DNA of 6,169 bases from Acidimicrobiia bacterium (GCA_026983855.1 JALSTE010000811.1:1-6169), one strand, 5' to 3'; shown: positions 1 to 5,724, numbered from the stretch's first letter. Translations and numbers: made by a program. Notes: generated from the sequence alone by a model not told the origin.

Positions 1-203
1 TCGCCGGTCTGGGGGTTGCGGCCCTTACGGGGTCCGCGCTCGGCCATGGAGAACGAGCCGAATCCCGGCCACGAGACCTTCTCGCCCGCCTTGACCTGCT
101 CGGCGGTGTGGTCGAAGAACGACGACAGCACGTTCTCCGCTGTCTTCTTGTCGGTGCCGGCCCGCTCGGCCACGGCTGCGATGAGCTCCGCCTTGGTTGC
201 CAT
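1..203 (-). CDS. hup: HU-family nucleoid DNA-binding protein, N-terminal part (partial)
   Basis: Small basic histone-like protein that would bind and bend DNA as a dimer and help compact the nucleoid. The 67 visible residues begin MATKAELIAAVAERAG and contain the helical dimerisation region (about 1-40), then the turn into the beta arm with PGFGSF (46-51) and the arm motif GRNPQTG (61-67). Pro64 matches the proline that intercalates into DNA in HU/IHF proteins. The frame runs off the left edge, so the rest of the arm and any Lys/Ala-rich C-terminal tail, as in mycobacterial HupB, cannot be seen. The ATG at 201-203 is chosen because it gives the canonical HU N-terminus and has AGGAG 11 nt upstream. 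It lies 119 bp downstream of the FAD-dehydrogenase gene on the same strand, behind a probable terminator, so it is probably transcribed separately. Family assignment is secure; subtype is not. Confidence 0.95.
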   Translation of the reverse strand, partial: MATKAELIAAVAERAGTDKKTAENVLSSFFDHTAEQVKAGEKVSWPGFGSFSMAERGPRKGRNPQTG

Positions 204-204
204 T

Positions 205-224
205 GTGTTGAACACTCCTGTGTT
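205..224 (-). promoter_or_regulatory. Shine-Dalgarno of hup set between AACAC/GTGTT repeats
   Basis: On the minus strand AGGAG (219-215) precedes the hup ATG by 11 nt. AACAC (224-220), AGGA (219-216) and GTGTT (215-211) form a perfect 5-bp stem with a 4-nt loop that would display the ribosome-binding site. A second AACAC (209-205) can compete for the same GTGTT. The repeats are directly visible; a regulatory role is inference. Confidence 0.45.
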
Positions 225-249
225 AAGGGGACGCCGTAGTGAACACCCT

Positions 250-290
250 GGGAGAGGGGAAATGGTGGATTTCCGGGGGTTTTCTCTCCC
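250..290. repeat. Nested inverted repeat between the FAD-dehydrogenase gene and hup
   Basis: Outer arms GGGAGAG (250-256) and CTCTCCC (284-290) are perfect 7-bp complements. They enclose a second perfect hairpin, GGAAAT (258-263) and ATTTCC (269-274), with a 5-nt loop; 275-283 is left as an internal bulge. There is no T-run after it on either strand, so it is not a classical terminator. It lies in the hup upstream region, where it could be leader structure in the mRNA, a protein-binding site, or a backup termination/processing structure for the upstream gene. I found no convincing -10/-35 pair for hup in 204-250. Confidence 0.5.
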
Positions 291-298
291 CTGCACCG

Positions 299-320
299 AA
301 AAAGTCCCCGAACTGGGGGG
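299..320 (-). terminator. Probable intrinsic terminator of the phosphodiesterase/FAD-dehydrogenase operon
   Basis: Read on the minus strand, a short GC stem (CCCC at 318-315, GGGG at 309-306, loop AGTTC) is followed by AC and five T residues (303-299). The structure begins three bases past the TGA stop of the FAD-dehydrogenase gene (323-325). The stem is only about 4 bp, so termination may be incomplete, but position and T-run fit. Confidence 0.5.
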
Positions 321-322
321 AT

Positions 323-1729
323 TCAGGGCAGCAGCACGTGCGGATTCATGGTCCCACCGGGGTCCAACGCCGCCTTGAGCCGAACGAATGCGGAGATCTC
401 CTCGGGCGAGCGCACCAGGGGTAGATACCGCCGCTTGGCGGTGCCGATGCCGTGCTCGGCACTGATCGAGCCCCCGAATCCGGCGGCCAGTGTCAACACC
501 AGTTCCTCGGGTCCGGGTTCAGCCTCGGCCGTTTCCACGGCAGTCGATTCGGGAAGGATCACGTTGACGTGCACATTCCCGTCGCCGAGGTGACCGAACA
601 CGTAGACCTGGGCCCCGGGGAACTGCCCGGCCAGACCGGAGGTCACCTCCTCCACGAAATCCGCCATCCGGGGCAGGGGCACCGACACGTCGAACTTGTG
701 GGGGATCCCCGTCACGGCGATGGCCTCGGTCAACTTCTCGCGGAACTCCCACAGCCTGGTGGTGGTGGGATCTTCGGTGGCCACCGCCACATCGGTCACC
801 CAGTCCGGACCGGACTCGAGCACCCCGGCCAGATCGTCGGTGGGGTCCCGGCCCACCTCCGCCGCCTCCACCAGCAGCCATCCACCCTCGGCCCTGATGG
901 GCGCCCTGCGCCCCAGGTGCCTCTCGACCAGCTCCATGGCCGGCCCGAAGACGGCCTCGATGGCGTGAACCGAACCCAGCCCCCGTCTGATTCCCGAAGC
1001 CAGTTCCACCGCCCCGGCCACGTCCGGGCATCCCACCAGGGCCAGGACCCGGTGGGTGGGAACGGGGCGCAACCTGAGTCTCAGGGCCGTTATGACTCCG
1101 AGCGTGCCCTCGCTTCCGGTGAGCAGGGAGGACAGGTCGTAGCCGGTGTTGTCCTTGTCCAGCCCTCCCAGATGGGAAACCACGCTTCCGTCTCCGAGCA
1201 CGGCCTCCATGCCGGCGACCTGGTTCCTCATCGGCCCGTACCTGACCAGATGGATCCCCCCGGCGTTGGTGGCCGCCATCCCCCCCAGGGTGCAGGAGTC
1301 CCGGGCCGCCAGGTCCACGCCGAAACCCAGGCCATGGGCGCGCACCCTCCTCTGCAGGGCACCCAGCGTGACCCCCGCCCCGCAGGTGATCTGCAGCGAG
1401 ATCGGGTCGGGTTCACCCATCCGGTCCAACCCCAGCAGGGAGAGCACCACCTCACCCCGGGTGGGCACGGAACCCCCGACCAGCCCGGTGTTGCCGCCCT
1501 GGGGCACCAGTTCCACCCCGTGACGGTTGGCGGAGCGGATCGTGTCCGCCACCCCGGCGGTGTCCCGGGGGCGGACCACAGCGGGGGAGTGGCCCACGAA
1601 CCTCCGGGTCCAGTCGGTCGTGTGCCCGGACACCACGTCGGGGTCGTTCAGGACCGCGGCGGACCCCAGGGCCGATCTGACCTCGGACAGGAACGCCTCG
1701 AGCCCCGGAGCCTGGGGCTGCCCCGTCAC
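323..1729 (-). CDS. FAD-linked 2-hydroxyacid dehydrogenase (GlcD / D-2-hydroxyglutarate dehydrogenase type)
   Basis: A 468-residue flavoprotein of the VAO/PCMH family expected to oxidise a D-2-hydroxyacid (D-lactate, glycolate or D-2-hydroxyglutarate) to the 2-oxoacid. The FAD-binding half includes PQGGNTGLVGG (76-86), CTLGGMAATNAGG (146-158) and GYDLSSLLTGSEGTLGVIT (196-214). The C-terminal half has KFDVSVPL (345-352), the metal-site motif GHLGDGNVH (379-387, His380 and His387), SAEHGIG (423-429) and LDPGGTMNP (455-463). The KFDVS/GHLGDGNVH/SAEHGIG set looks closest to D-2-hydroxyglutarate dehydrogenases, but substrate cannot be fixed by eye. There is no signal peptide or Fe-S domain. Start is GTG 1727-1729, overlapping the upstream TGA as GTGA and preceded by a GGGAGG-like site; the open frame extends to 1945 but that part lies inside the upstream gene and is low-complexity Arg/Gly/Pro. 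Translational coupling to the phosphodiesterase is likely. Confidence 0.9.
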   Translation of the reverse strand: MTGQPQAPGLEAFLSEVRSALGSAAVLNDPDVVSGHTTDWTRRFVGHSPAVVRPRDTAGVADTIRSANRHGVELVPQGGNTGLVGGSVPTRGEVVLSLLGLDRMGEPDPISLQITCGAGVTLGALQRRVRAHGLGFGVDLAARDSCTLGGMAATNAGGIHLVRYGPMRNQVAGMEAVLGDGSVVSHLGGLDKDNTGYDLSSLLTGSEGTLGVITALRLRLRPVPTHRVLALVGCPDVAGAVELASGIRRGLGSVHAIEAVFGPAMELVERHLGRRAPIRAEGGWLLVEAAEVGRDPTDDLAGVLESGPDWVTDVAVATEDPTTTRLWEFREKLTEAIAVTGIPHKFDVSVPLPRMADFVEEVTSGLAGQFPGAQVYVFGHLGDGNVHVNVILPESTAVETAEAEPGPEELVLTLAAGFGGSISAEHGIGTAKRRYLPLVRSPEEISAFVRLKAALDPGGTMNPHVLLP

Positions 1730-2517
1730 GCCCCCTCCCACTGACCACGGCGACGGAGGACATCGCGGAGGACCCTCGGGCGGTCGGTCATGATCCCGTC
1801 CACCCCGAGATCGAGTAGGCCCTCCATCTCGGAGGGTTCGTCCACGGTCCACACGTGAACCACGGCCCCCGCCCGGTGGGCGGTCTCCACGAAGCGGCGG
1901 GTCACCAGGGGAACACCCCTCACCGCCACCGGAACCTGGGCGCAACGGCCCCCGAATTCACCCAGGGGCAGACCGAGGGACCGAGCCTTGAGGCGACCGA
2001 TGGCCCGGGGACCCAGACCCAGGCACACCCGGTCGCCGTACTCCTCGCCGATGCGCCGCAGACGGGAGTCGGAGAAGGATCCGATGCAGACCCGGTCCAG
2101 GTCCCCTCGTCGGTCGAGCAGGTCCATGAGCGGTCCGACGGAGCGGTCGGCCTTGGGATCGATGTTGAACCTCACCCCGGGAAAGGAGCTCAGCAGCTCC
2201 TCCAGGGCCGGAACCCGCTCGGATCCCCCCACCAGGGCCTGCGACACCTCACTCCAGGTCAACTCCGCGATCAGTCCGGACCGGTCGGTGACCCGGTCGA
2301 GGGACTCGTCGTGGAAGGCCACCACGACCCCGTCGGAGGTCACGTGGGCATCGGTCTCGAAATAGCTGAACCCCAGGTCAGCGGCGTTCTGGAACGCCGG
2401 CATGGTGTTCTCGGGCCAGTCCCCGGCCCCTCCCCGGTGGGCGAAGGCGGCCGGTCGGGGGCCCTCCAGGAACGGGTGGGGCTTCGAGTGGGGCACCGGC
2501 CCCCGTCGTGTGTCCAT
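1726..2517 (-). CDS. Glycerophosphodiester phosphodiesterase (cytoplasmic, GlpQ/UgpQ-like)
   Basis: Hydrolyses glycerophosphodiesters from deacylated phospholipids to sn-glycerol 3-phosphate plus an alcohol. The 263 residues show the GDPD barrel motifs in order: AHRGG (26-30) with catalytic His27-Arg28, PENT (35-38), ETDAHVTSDG (54-63) with metal ligands Glu54 and Asp56, AFHDESLDRVTD (67-78) with second catalytic His69, NIDPK (118-122), HVWTVDEPSEM (221-231) and GVDGIMTDRP (238-247). All expected catalytic residues are present. No signal peptide or lipobox is visible, so it should be cytoplasmic, as UgpQ is. The ATG at 2517 is preferred over upstream in-frame ATGs (to 2619) because the latter would add about 34 non-family residues and run through the divergent gene's promoter and start. 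First gene of a two-gene minus-strand operon; its stop overlaps the next start. A GATAAT box 6 nt before the ATG suggests leaderless expression, although GGGGGAT could also act as a weak ribosome site. Confidence 0.93.
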   Translation of the reverse strand: MDTRRGPVPHSKPHPFLEGPRPAAFAHRGGAGDWPENTMPAFQNAADLGFSYFETDAHVTSDGVVVAFHDESLDRVTDRSGLIAELTWSEVSQALVGGSERVPALEELLSSFPGVRFNIDPKADRSVGPLMDLLDRRGDLDRVCIGSFSDSRLRRIGEEYGDRVCLGLGPRAIGRLKARSLGLPLGEFGGRCAQVPVAVRGVPLVTRRFVETAHRAGAVVHVWTVDEPSEMEGLLDLGVDGIMTDRPRVLRDVLRRRGQWEGA

Positions 2518-2523
2518 ACGCCG

Positions 2524-2529
2524 ATTATC
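2524..2529 (-). promoter_or_regulatory. Candidate -10 box for the phosphodiesterase operon (leaderless start)
   Basis: GATAAT on the minus strand ends 6 nt before the ATG at 2517, the distance expected if transcription begins at or next to the start codon. It is one of few A/T-rich hexamers in an otherwise G/C-rich gap. No good -35 match lies 16-19 bp upstream. It overlaps the possible GGGGGAT ribosome site, so a conventional leader is the alternative reading. Confidence 0.4.
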
Positions 2530-2588
2530 CCCCAAGGTGGCCCACCCGGGGACGTGTGCTCCGAATGGGAGCCGGGGCCCGGCGTTGC

Positions 2589-2594
2589 TACCTT
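2589..2594 (+). promoter_or_regulatory. Candidate -10 box for the acyl-CoA synthetase gene (leaderless start)
   Basis: TACCTT fits the actinobacterial TANNNT -10 pattern and is followed by exactly 7 nt (TCGGGCC) before the ATG at 2602. The gene has no purine-rich ribosome site in the preceding 20 nt, which supports a leaderless transcript. No clear -35 element was found; the perfect 6-bp inverted repeat at 2571-2583 lies where one would be expected. Confidence 0.45.
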
Positions 2595-2601
2595 TCGGGC
2601 C

Positions 2602-4146
2602 ATGCATCCGGGGACACACGCCAGAAATTCACCAGACAAGGTCGCCTACGTACTGGAGCCATCGGGAGTCGAGGTCACCTACGCCGAGCTCGAGGCCCGG
2701 AGCAATCAACTGGCCCACTACTTCCGGTCAGTGGGACTCGAGAAGGGCGACCACATCGCCTTCATGGCCGAGAATCACCCCCTGTACTTCGTCCTGGCCT
2801 GGGGCGCCCACCGGGCCGGGCTCTACTACACCGCCATCAGCACCCGGTTGGGAGCGGAGGAGACGGCCTACATCGTCGACAATTCCCGGTCCGAGGTCTT
2901 CATCACCACCGCGAAGATGGCGGCGGTGGCCACGGAGATCGTGACGATGACCCCCTGGGTGAAGGCCCGGTTGTCGATCGACGGTCCGATCGCCGGCCAC
3001 GACTCCTACGAGGAGGTCGTGGGTGGCTTTCCCACCACCCCCATCGCCGATGAGGCCGAGGGGGCCGACATGCTCTACTCATCGGGCACCACCGGACGGC
3101 CCAAGGGGGTGCTCGTGCCCCTGCCCGAGGTGGAGTACGGGGAACCGCCGGGGCTGCTGACCCTGGTCCAGATGCTCATGGGTTTCGACTCCGACATGGT
3201 CTACCTGTCCCCGGCCCCGCTGTACCACGCCGCCCCGCTGCGCTTCTGCATGGCGGTCCTGCGACTCGGAGGCAAGGTCGTGGTGATGGAGAAGTTCGAC
3301 GCCGAGGAGGCCCTCAGGCTCATCGAGAAGCACCGGGTCACCCACAGCCAGTGGGTTCCCACGATGTTCATCCGGATGTTCAAGCTGCCCCCCGAGGTCA
3401 GGGAACGCTACGACCTCAGCAGTCACCGCATGGCGGTGCACGCCGCCGCTCCCTGCCCCCGCGAGGTCAAGAGCGATCTCATCGAGTGGTGGGGACCCAT
3501 CGTGCACGAGTACTACGCCGGCTCGGAGGGCAACGGGTTCGTGTACTGCAACAGCGAACAGTGGCTGAGCCATCCGGGCACTGTGGGCACCGCCCTCTCG
3601 GGGATCGTCCACATCTGCGACGACGAGGGCAACGAGGTGCCGGTGGGGGAGTCGGGCACCATCTACTTCGAGGGTGGGGGTGAGTTCACCTACCACGACG
3701 ACGAGGAGAAGACCCGGGACTCGCGGCATCCCGACAACGAGCACTGGTCGACCCTGGGAGACGTCGGCTACATGGACGAGGACGGGTTCATCTACCTCAC
3801 CGACCGCAAGGCGTTCATGATCATCTCCGGGGGGGTGAACATCTATCCCCAGGAGGCCGAGAACCGCCTGATCCTGCACCCCAAGGTGATGGACGCCGCG
3901 GTGATCGGGGTTCCCCACGACGAGTTCGGCGAGGAGGTCAAGGCCGTGGTCCAGCCCATGGACATGGCCGACGCAGGTCCCGATCTGGAGAGGGAGCTGA
4001 TCGCCTGGTGCCGGGATGCGCTGGCGGACGTGAAGTGTCCCCGGTCGGTGGATTTCGAGCCCGAGTTGCCCCGTCATCCCACCGGTAAGCTGTACAAGCG
4101 GCTCCTGAAGGACCGCTACTGGTCCGAGGCCGGCCGGACGATATGA
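2602..4146 (+). CDS. Acyl-CoA synthetase (AMP-forming, ANL superfamily, FadD-like)
   Basis: Activates a carboxylic acid with ATP to an acyl-adenylate and then transfers it to CoA. The 514 residues show the ANL core motifs in order: TYAELEARSNQLA near the N-terminus (26-38), the phosphate-binding loop YSSGTTGRPKG (159-169), PLYHAAP (206-212), YYAGSEG (304-310, Glu309 at the ATP-site Thr/Ser-Glu position), GDVGYMDEDGFIYLTDR (386-402) with ribose-binding Asp387, the hinge and A8 loop around ISGGVNIYP (408-416), and HPTGK (492-496) with catalytic Lys496. All catalytic positions are intact. Length is typical for a single-domain synthetase. The open frame reaches back to 1855, but those 249 residues are antisense to the phosphodiesterase; the ATG at 2602 gives the normal family start. 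The acyl-CoA dehydrogenase downstream suggests a fatty, branched or cyclic acid catabolic role; the exact substrate cannot be told. Confidence 0.93.
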   Translation: MHPGTHARNSPDKVAYVLEPSGVEVTYAELEARSNQLAHYFRSVGLEKGDHIAFMAENHPLYFVLAWGAHRAGLYYTAISTRLGAEETAYIVDNSRSEVFITTAKMAAVATEIVTMTPWVKARLSIDGPIAGHDSYEEVVGGFPTTPIADEAEGADMLYSSGTTGRPKGVLVPLPEVEYGEPPGLLTLVQMLMGFDSDMVYLSPAPLYHAAPLRFCMAVLRLGGKVVVMEKFDAEEALRLIEKHRVTHSQWVPTMFIRMFKLPPEVRERYDLSSHRMAVHAAAPCPREVKSDLIEWWGPIVHEYYAGSEGNGFVYCNSEQWLSHPGTVGTALSGIVHICDDEGNEVPVGESGTIYFEGGGEFTYHDDEEKTRDSRHPDNEHWSTLGDVGYMDEDGFIYLTDRKAFMIISGGVNIYPQEAENRLILHPKVMDAAVIGVPHDEFGEEVKAVVQPMDMADAGPDLERELIAWCRDALADVKCPRSVDFEPELPRHPTGKLYKRLLKDRYWSEAGRTI

Positions 4147-4149
4147 CAC

Positions 4150-4168
4150 GGTCCACCGCGGGTGGACC
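4150..4168 (+). terminator. Perfect 8-bp hairpin after the acyl-CoA synthetase gene (no T-run)
   Basis: GGTCCACC (4150-4157), loop GCG, GGTGGACC (4161-4168): a perfect 8-bp stem beginning three bases past the synthetase TGA (4144-4146). No T-run follows, so it may be one of the T-poor terminator-like hairpins reported in actinobacteria, or an mRNA 3'-end stabiliser that lowers read-through to the next gene. Structure is certain on sequence; termination is inference. Confidence 0.5.
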
Positions 4169-4194
4169 TGACTACCCCCGAATGGCGAGATCCC

Positions 4195-5073
4195 ATGGAC
4201 GAAGAATCCCCCATGGACAGCGGACCCGGTGAGCGGCCCTCCACCCGGGCCCAACGGGTAGCCATCGAACGTCGCTTCGCCTCCCTCATGGGACACGACG
4301 ACCTGACCACGGACGGGGTCTGGGAGGCCGAGCGACTCCTGGAGGCGACCCTGCTGATCGGGGCCCACGCCCGTCCCGGCGAGGTGGACGTCGAGGCCCG
4401 GCTCACCGATCTGCGGGCCATGGCCGCCTGTACAGATCCCCCCACCCTGCCCTCCCTGGTCGAGTGGCTGTTCCGGGAACTCGGATTCCGGGGCGACACC
4501 GAGGACTACGGCGCCCCCGAGAACTCCTACCTGGACCGGGTTCTGGACCGTCGGCGTGGACTTCCGGTCACCCTGGCCGTGTTGACCGTCGGGGTGGGTC
4601 GCCTGGCCGGAATACCCGCCCGGGTGGTCGGAATGCCCGGACACGTGCTGGTCGGCGATCCTCTGGACCGCGAGGTCTTCATCGACGTGTTCGCCGGGGG
4701 ACGAAGTGTCTCACCCGCCGAGGCGCGTCGCATCTTCGAGACCCTCCACCCCCCCTCCACCCGCTTCAGTCCGTCCTACCTGCAGGCCACACCCGACCGG
4801 CTGACCGTCACCCGGGTGATCGCCAACCTGCAGGAGGCCCACCGACGCAACCGCCGGCACTCGGCCCTGGCCGACGTCCTGCGACTTCGACGTCACACCG
4901 GGATCGGGGGTCGATCCCTCGACACCGTGCTGGTGAAGACCCTGGTACGGGCGGGACGGTTCGACGAGGCGGCCGATGAGCTGGAGTCGATGGCCCGACT
5001 GGCCGCCGACGACGGTTCCAGCACCGCCGACATGGAGGCCGCGGCGGTCCGCCTCCGGGCCCGACTGAACTGA
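4195..5073 (+). CDS. SirB1-family transglutaminase-like protein
   Basis: A 292-residue protein with a Transglut_core2 (SirB1-type) domain followed by a helical C-terminal region. Recognisable stretches are ENSYLDRVLDRRRGLPVTLAVL (split as 109-120 and 121-130), GIPARVVGMPGHVLVG (139-154) and VFIDVFAGG (161-169). His150 and Asp164 fit two members of a transglutaminase-type triad, but the usual Cys position appears to be Pro124, as I recall for this family, so ordinary Cys-protease or transglutaminase chemistry is unlikely. Residues about 203-292 resemble TPR-like helices (NLQEAHRRNRRH, AGRFDEAADEL). The molecular role of the family is not well established. Start: the longest frame begins at GTG 4162, but that codon lies inside the 3' arm of a hairpin; ATG 4195 is preferred and ATG 4213 is possible, neither with a strong ribosome site. 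The next gene starts six bases after its stop, so the two are probably cotranslated. Confidence 0.82.
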   Translation: MDEESPMDSGPGERPSTRAQRVAIERRFASLMGHDDLTTDGVWEAERLLEATLLIGAHARPGEVDVEARLTDLRAMAACTDPPTLPSLVEWLFRELGFRGDTEDYGAPENSYLDRVLDRRRGLPVTLAVLTVGVGRLAGIPARVVGMPGHVLVGDPLDREVFIDVFAGGRSVSPAEARRIFETLHPPSTRFSPSYLQATPDRLTVTRVIANLQEAHRRNRRHSALADVLRLRRHTGIGGRSLDTVLVKTLVRAGRFDEAADELESMARLAADDGSSTADMEAAAVRLRARLN

Positions 5074-5079
5074 CCATCC

Positions 5080-5562
5080 GTGACCGGGCTCGTCGTGACC
5101 GGAGTGCTGGTCCTCACCCTGGCCGGGGTTTGGCTGGCCGCCCGGGTCTGCCGACGCGAGTTGGGGTCGCGCTCCATAACCGACATCCGGATCGACGACA
5201 CCGGGGTGGGCAAGACCAGGGGCGACGGCTACACCGAGTCGGTCGACTGGTACGAGATGAGCCGGGTGGAGCTCGTGCACCGCTACGGCCGGAGAGCGGC
5301 ACCCTCGCTCCGTGACGCATCGCTCCTCGGGGGAGGAGGGGGGCGGAGGGGACCGCCGGGGCAGGCCCCGAGCCTCCTGGTCCTGCACGGCACCGACGGA
5401 CGGGGCTGCGTGCTCCCGGCCACCGACGAGGTCATGGAAAGGTTCCTCCACCGGGCATCGGATCCGGCTCTCCTCCCGGGCTTCGACCCCGTCGGGGCGG
5501 CCGAGGCCCACCATGGCGGTTCCCTCGGCACCCATGTCCTCTGGGAACGCCGGACTCCCTGA
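5080..5562 (+). CDS. Small single-pass membrane protein of uncharacterised family
   Basis: Not assigned to a named family. The 160 residues begin with a hydrophobic helix (about 4-22, VVTGVLVLTLAGVWLAARV) followed by Cys-Arg-Arg, predicting one transmembrane anchor with the remainder in the cytoplasm. The soluble part has the pattern IRIDDTGV (36-43), ESVDWYEMSRVELV (53-66), LLVLHGTDGRGCVLPA (99-114), LLPGFD (131-136) and THVLWERR (151-158). This resembles small actinobacterial proteins of unknown function with 'W..L..V', 'DG.GCV.P', 'LPGFD' and a C-terminal 'W.R' pattern, perhaps a PH-like beta fold; that resemblance is from memory and unverified. A Gly/Arg/Pro-rich insert (84-95) splits the domain and is encoded by a G-run tract. 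GTG 5080 is used as start, six bases after the preceding stop; GTG 5095 or 5104 would shorten the helix. No ribosome site is evident, consistent with coupling to the SirB1-like gene. Confidence 0.7.
   Translation: MTGLVVTGVLVLTLAGVWLAARVCRRELGSRSITDIRIDDTGVGKTRGDGYTESVDWYEMSRVELVHRYGRRAAPSLRDASLLGGGGGRRGPPGQAPSLLVLHGTDGRGCVLPATDEVMERFLHRASDPALLPGFDPVGAAEAHHGGSLGTHVLWERRTP
5329..5361 (+). other. Intragenic G-quadruplex motif
   Basis: Four runs of at least four G on the coding strand, GGGGG (5329-5333), GGGGGG (5338-5343), GGGG (5348-5351) and GGGG (5358-5361), separated by AGGA, CGGA and ACCGCC. This meets the strict four-tetrad pattern with loops of 4, 4 and 6 nt. It encodes residues 84-94 (Gly/Arg/Pro-rich) of the small membrane protein. 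It could fold in the non-template strand or the mRNA and is also a likely slippage site. Confidence 0.6.
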
Positions 5563-5581
5563 CCCCAGTCGGGTGACCTCG

Positions 5582-5617
5582 ACGCCCGGCCGAGCCGATC
5601 GGGCCCACGCCCGGCCG
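5582..5617. repeat. Pair of 11-bp direct repeats upstream of the acyl-CoA dehydrogenase gene
   Basis: ACGCCCGGCCG occurs at 5582-5592 and again at 5607-5617, 25 bp apart, in the 169-bp gap (5563-5731) between the membrane-protein gene and the acyl-CoA dehydrogenase gene. In such G/C-rich DNA this could be chance; an operator is possible. The rest of the gap shows only the hairpin listed separately and no convincing promoter hexamers. Confidence 0.35.
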
Positions 5618-5640
5618 TCCCTACTGCTGCCCCCGGTTTG

Positions 5641-5665
5641 GTGACCCGGTCGGGCCGGGTGTCAC
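5641..5665. repeat. Bulged inverted repeat upstream of the acyl-CoA dehydrogenase gene
   Basis: GTGA (5641-5644) and CCCGG (5645-5649) pair with CCGGG (5655-5659) and TCAC (5662-5665), with a 5-nt loop and a 2-nt TG bulge. A 9-bp palindrome GTGTCACAC (5659-5667) overlaps its right arm. No T-run follows. It could terminate read-through from the SirB1-like operon or be a regulator-binding site for the dehydrogenase gene, which starts 66 bp downstream. Confidence 0.4.
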
Positions 5666-5720
5666 ACTGAAACGGGGCCCGGATTCGGCCGGTCCGCGCC
5701 CTGCCCCACCCACTCGGCCC

Positions 5721-5724
5721 GGAG
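5721..5724 (+). promoter_or_regulatory. Shine-Dalgarno of the acyl-CoA dehydrogenase gene
   Basis: GGAG lies 7 nt before the ATG at 5732, near-ideal spacing, and fixes that start. It contrasts with the synthetase and the two genes after it, which lack clear ribosome sites. Confidence 0.7.

Noticed and set aside
16..378. 120-residue plus-strand frame over the hup gene and its leader
   Set aside because: Antisense to an unmistakable HU gene and crosses structured intergenic DNA; no recognisable protein features.
452..1744. 430-residue open frame on the plus strand antisense to the FAD-dehydrogenase gene
   Set aside because: Rich in Gly/Pro/His/Gln with no domain motifs; a G/C-bias shadow of a clearly real gene on the other strand.
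1730..1945. 72-residue N-terminal extension of the FAD-dehydrogenase frame
   Set aside because: Arg/Gly/Pro-rich sequence inside the phosphodiesterase gene; the GTG at 1729 has a ribosome site and gives a normal-length protein.
2536..2583. Two inverted repeats (GGTGG/CCACC and GCCGGG/CCCGGC) as proven operators
   Set aside because: Arms of 5-6 bp made almost only of G/C arise often by chance in this DNA; mentioned only as context for the divergent promoters.
1855..2601. 249-residue N-terminal extension of the acyl-CoA synthetase frame
   Set aside because: It is antisense to the phosphodiesterase; the family N-terminus begins at the ATG at 2602.
4162..4194. GTG at 4162 as start of the SirB1-like gene
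   Set aside because: The codon lies in the 3' arm of a perfect hairpin, has no ribosome site, and the added residues are not family-like.
3079..4644. 521-residue open frame on the minus strand antisense to the synthetase and SirB1-like genes
   Set aside because: Spans the gap between two real plus-strand genes, is low-complexity, and shows no family motifs.
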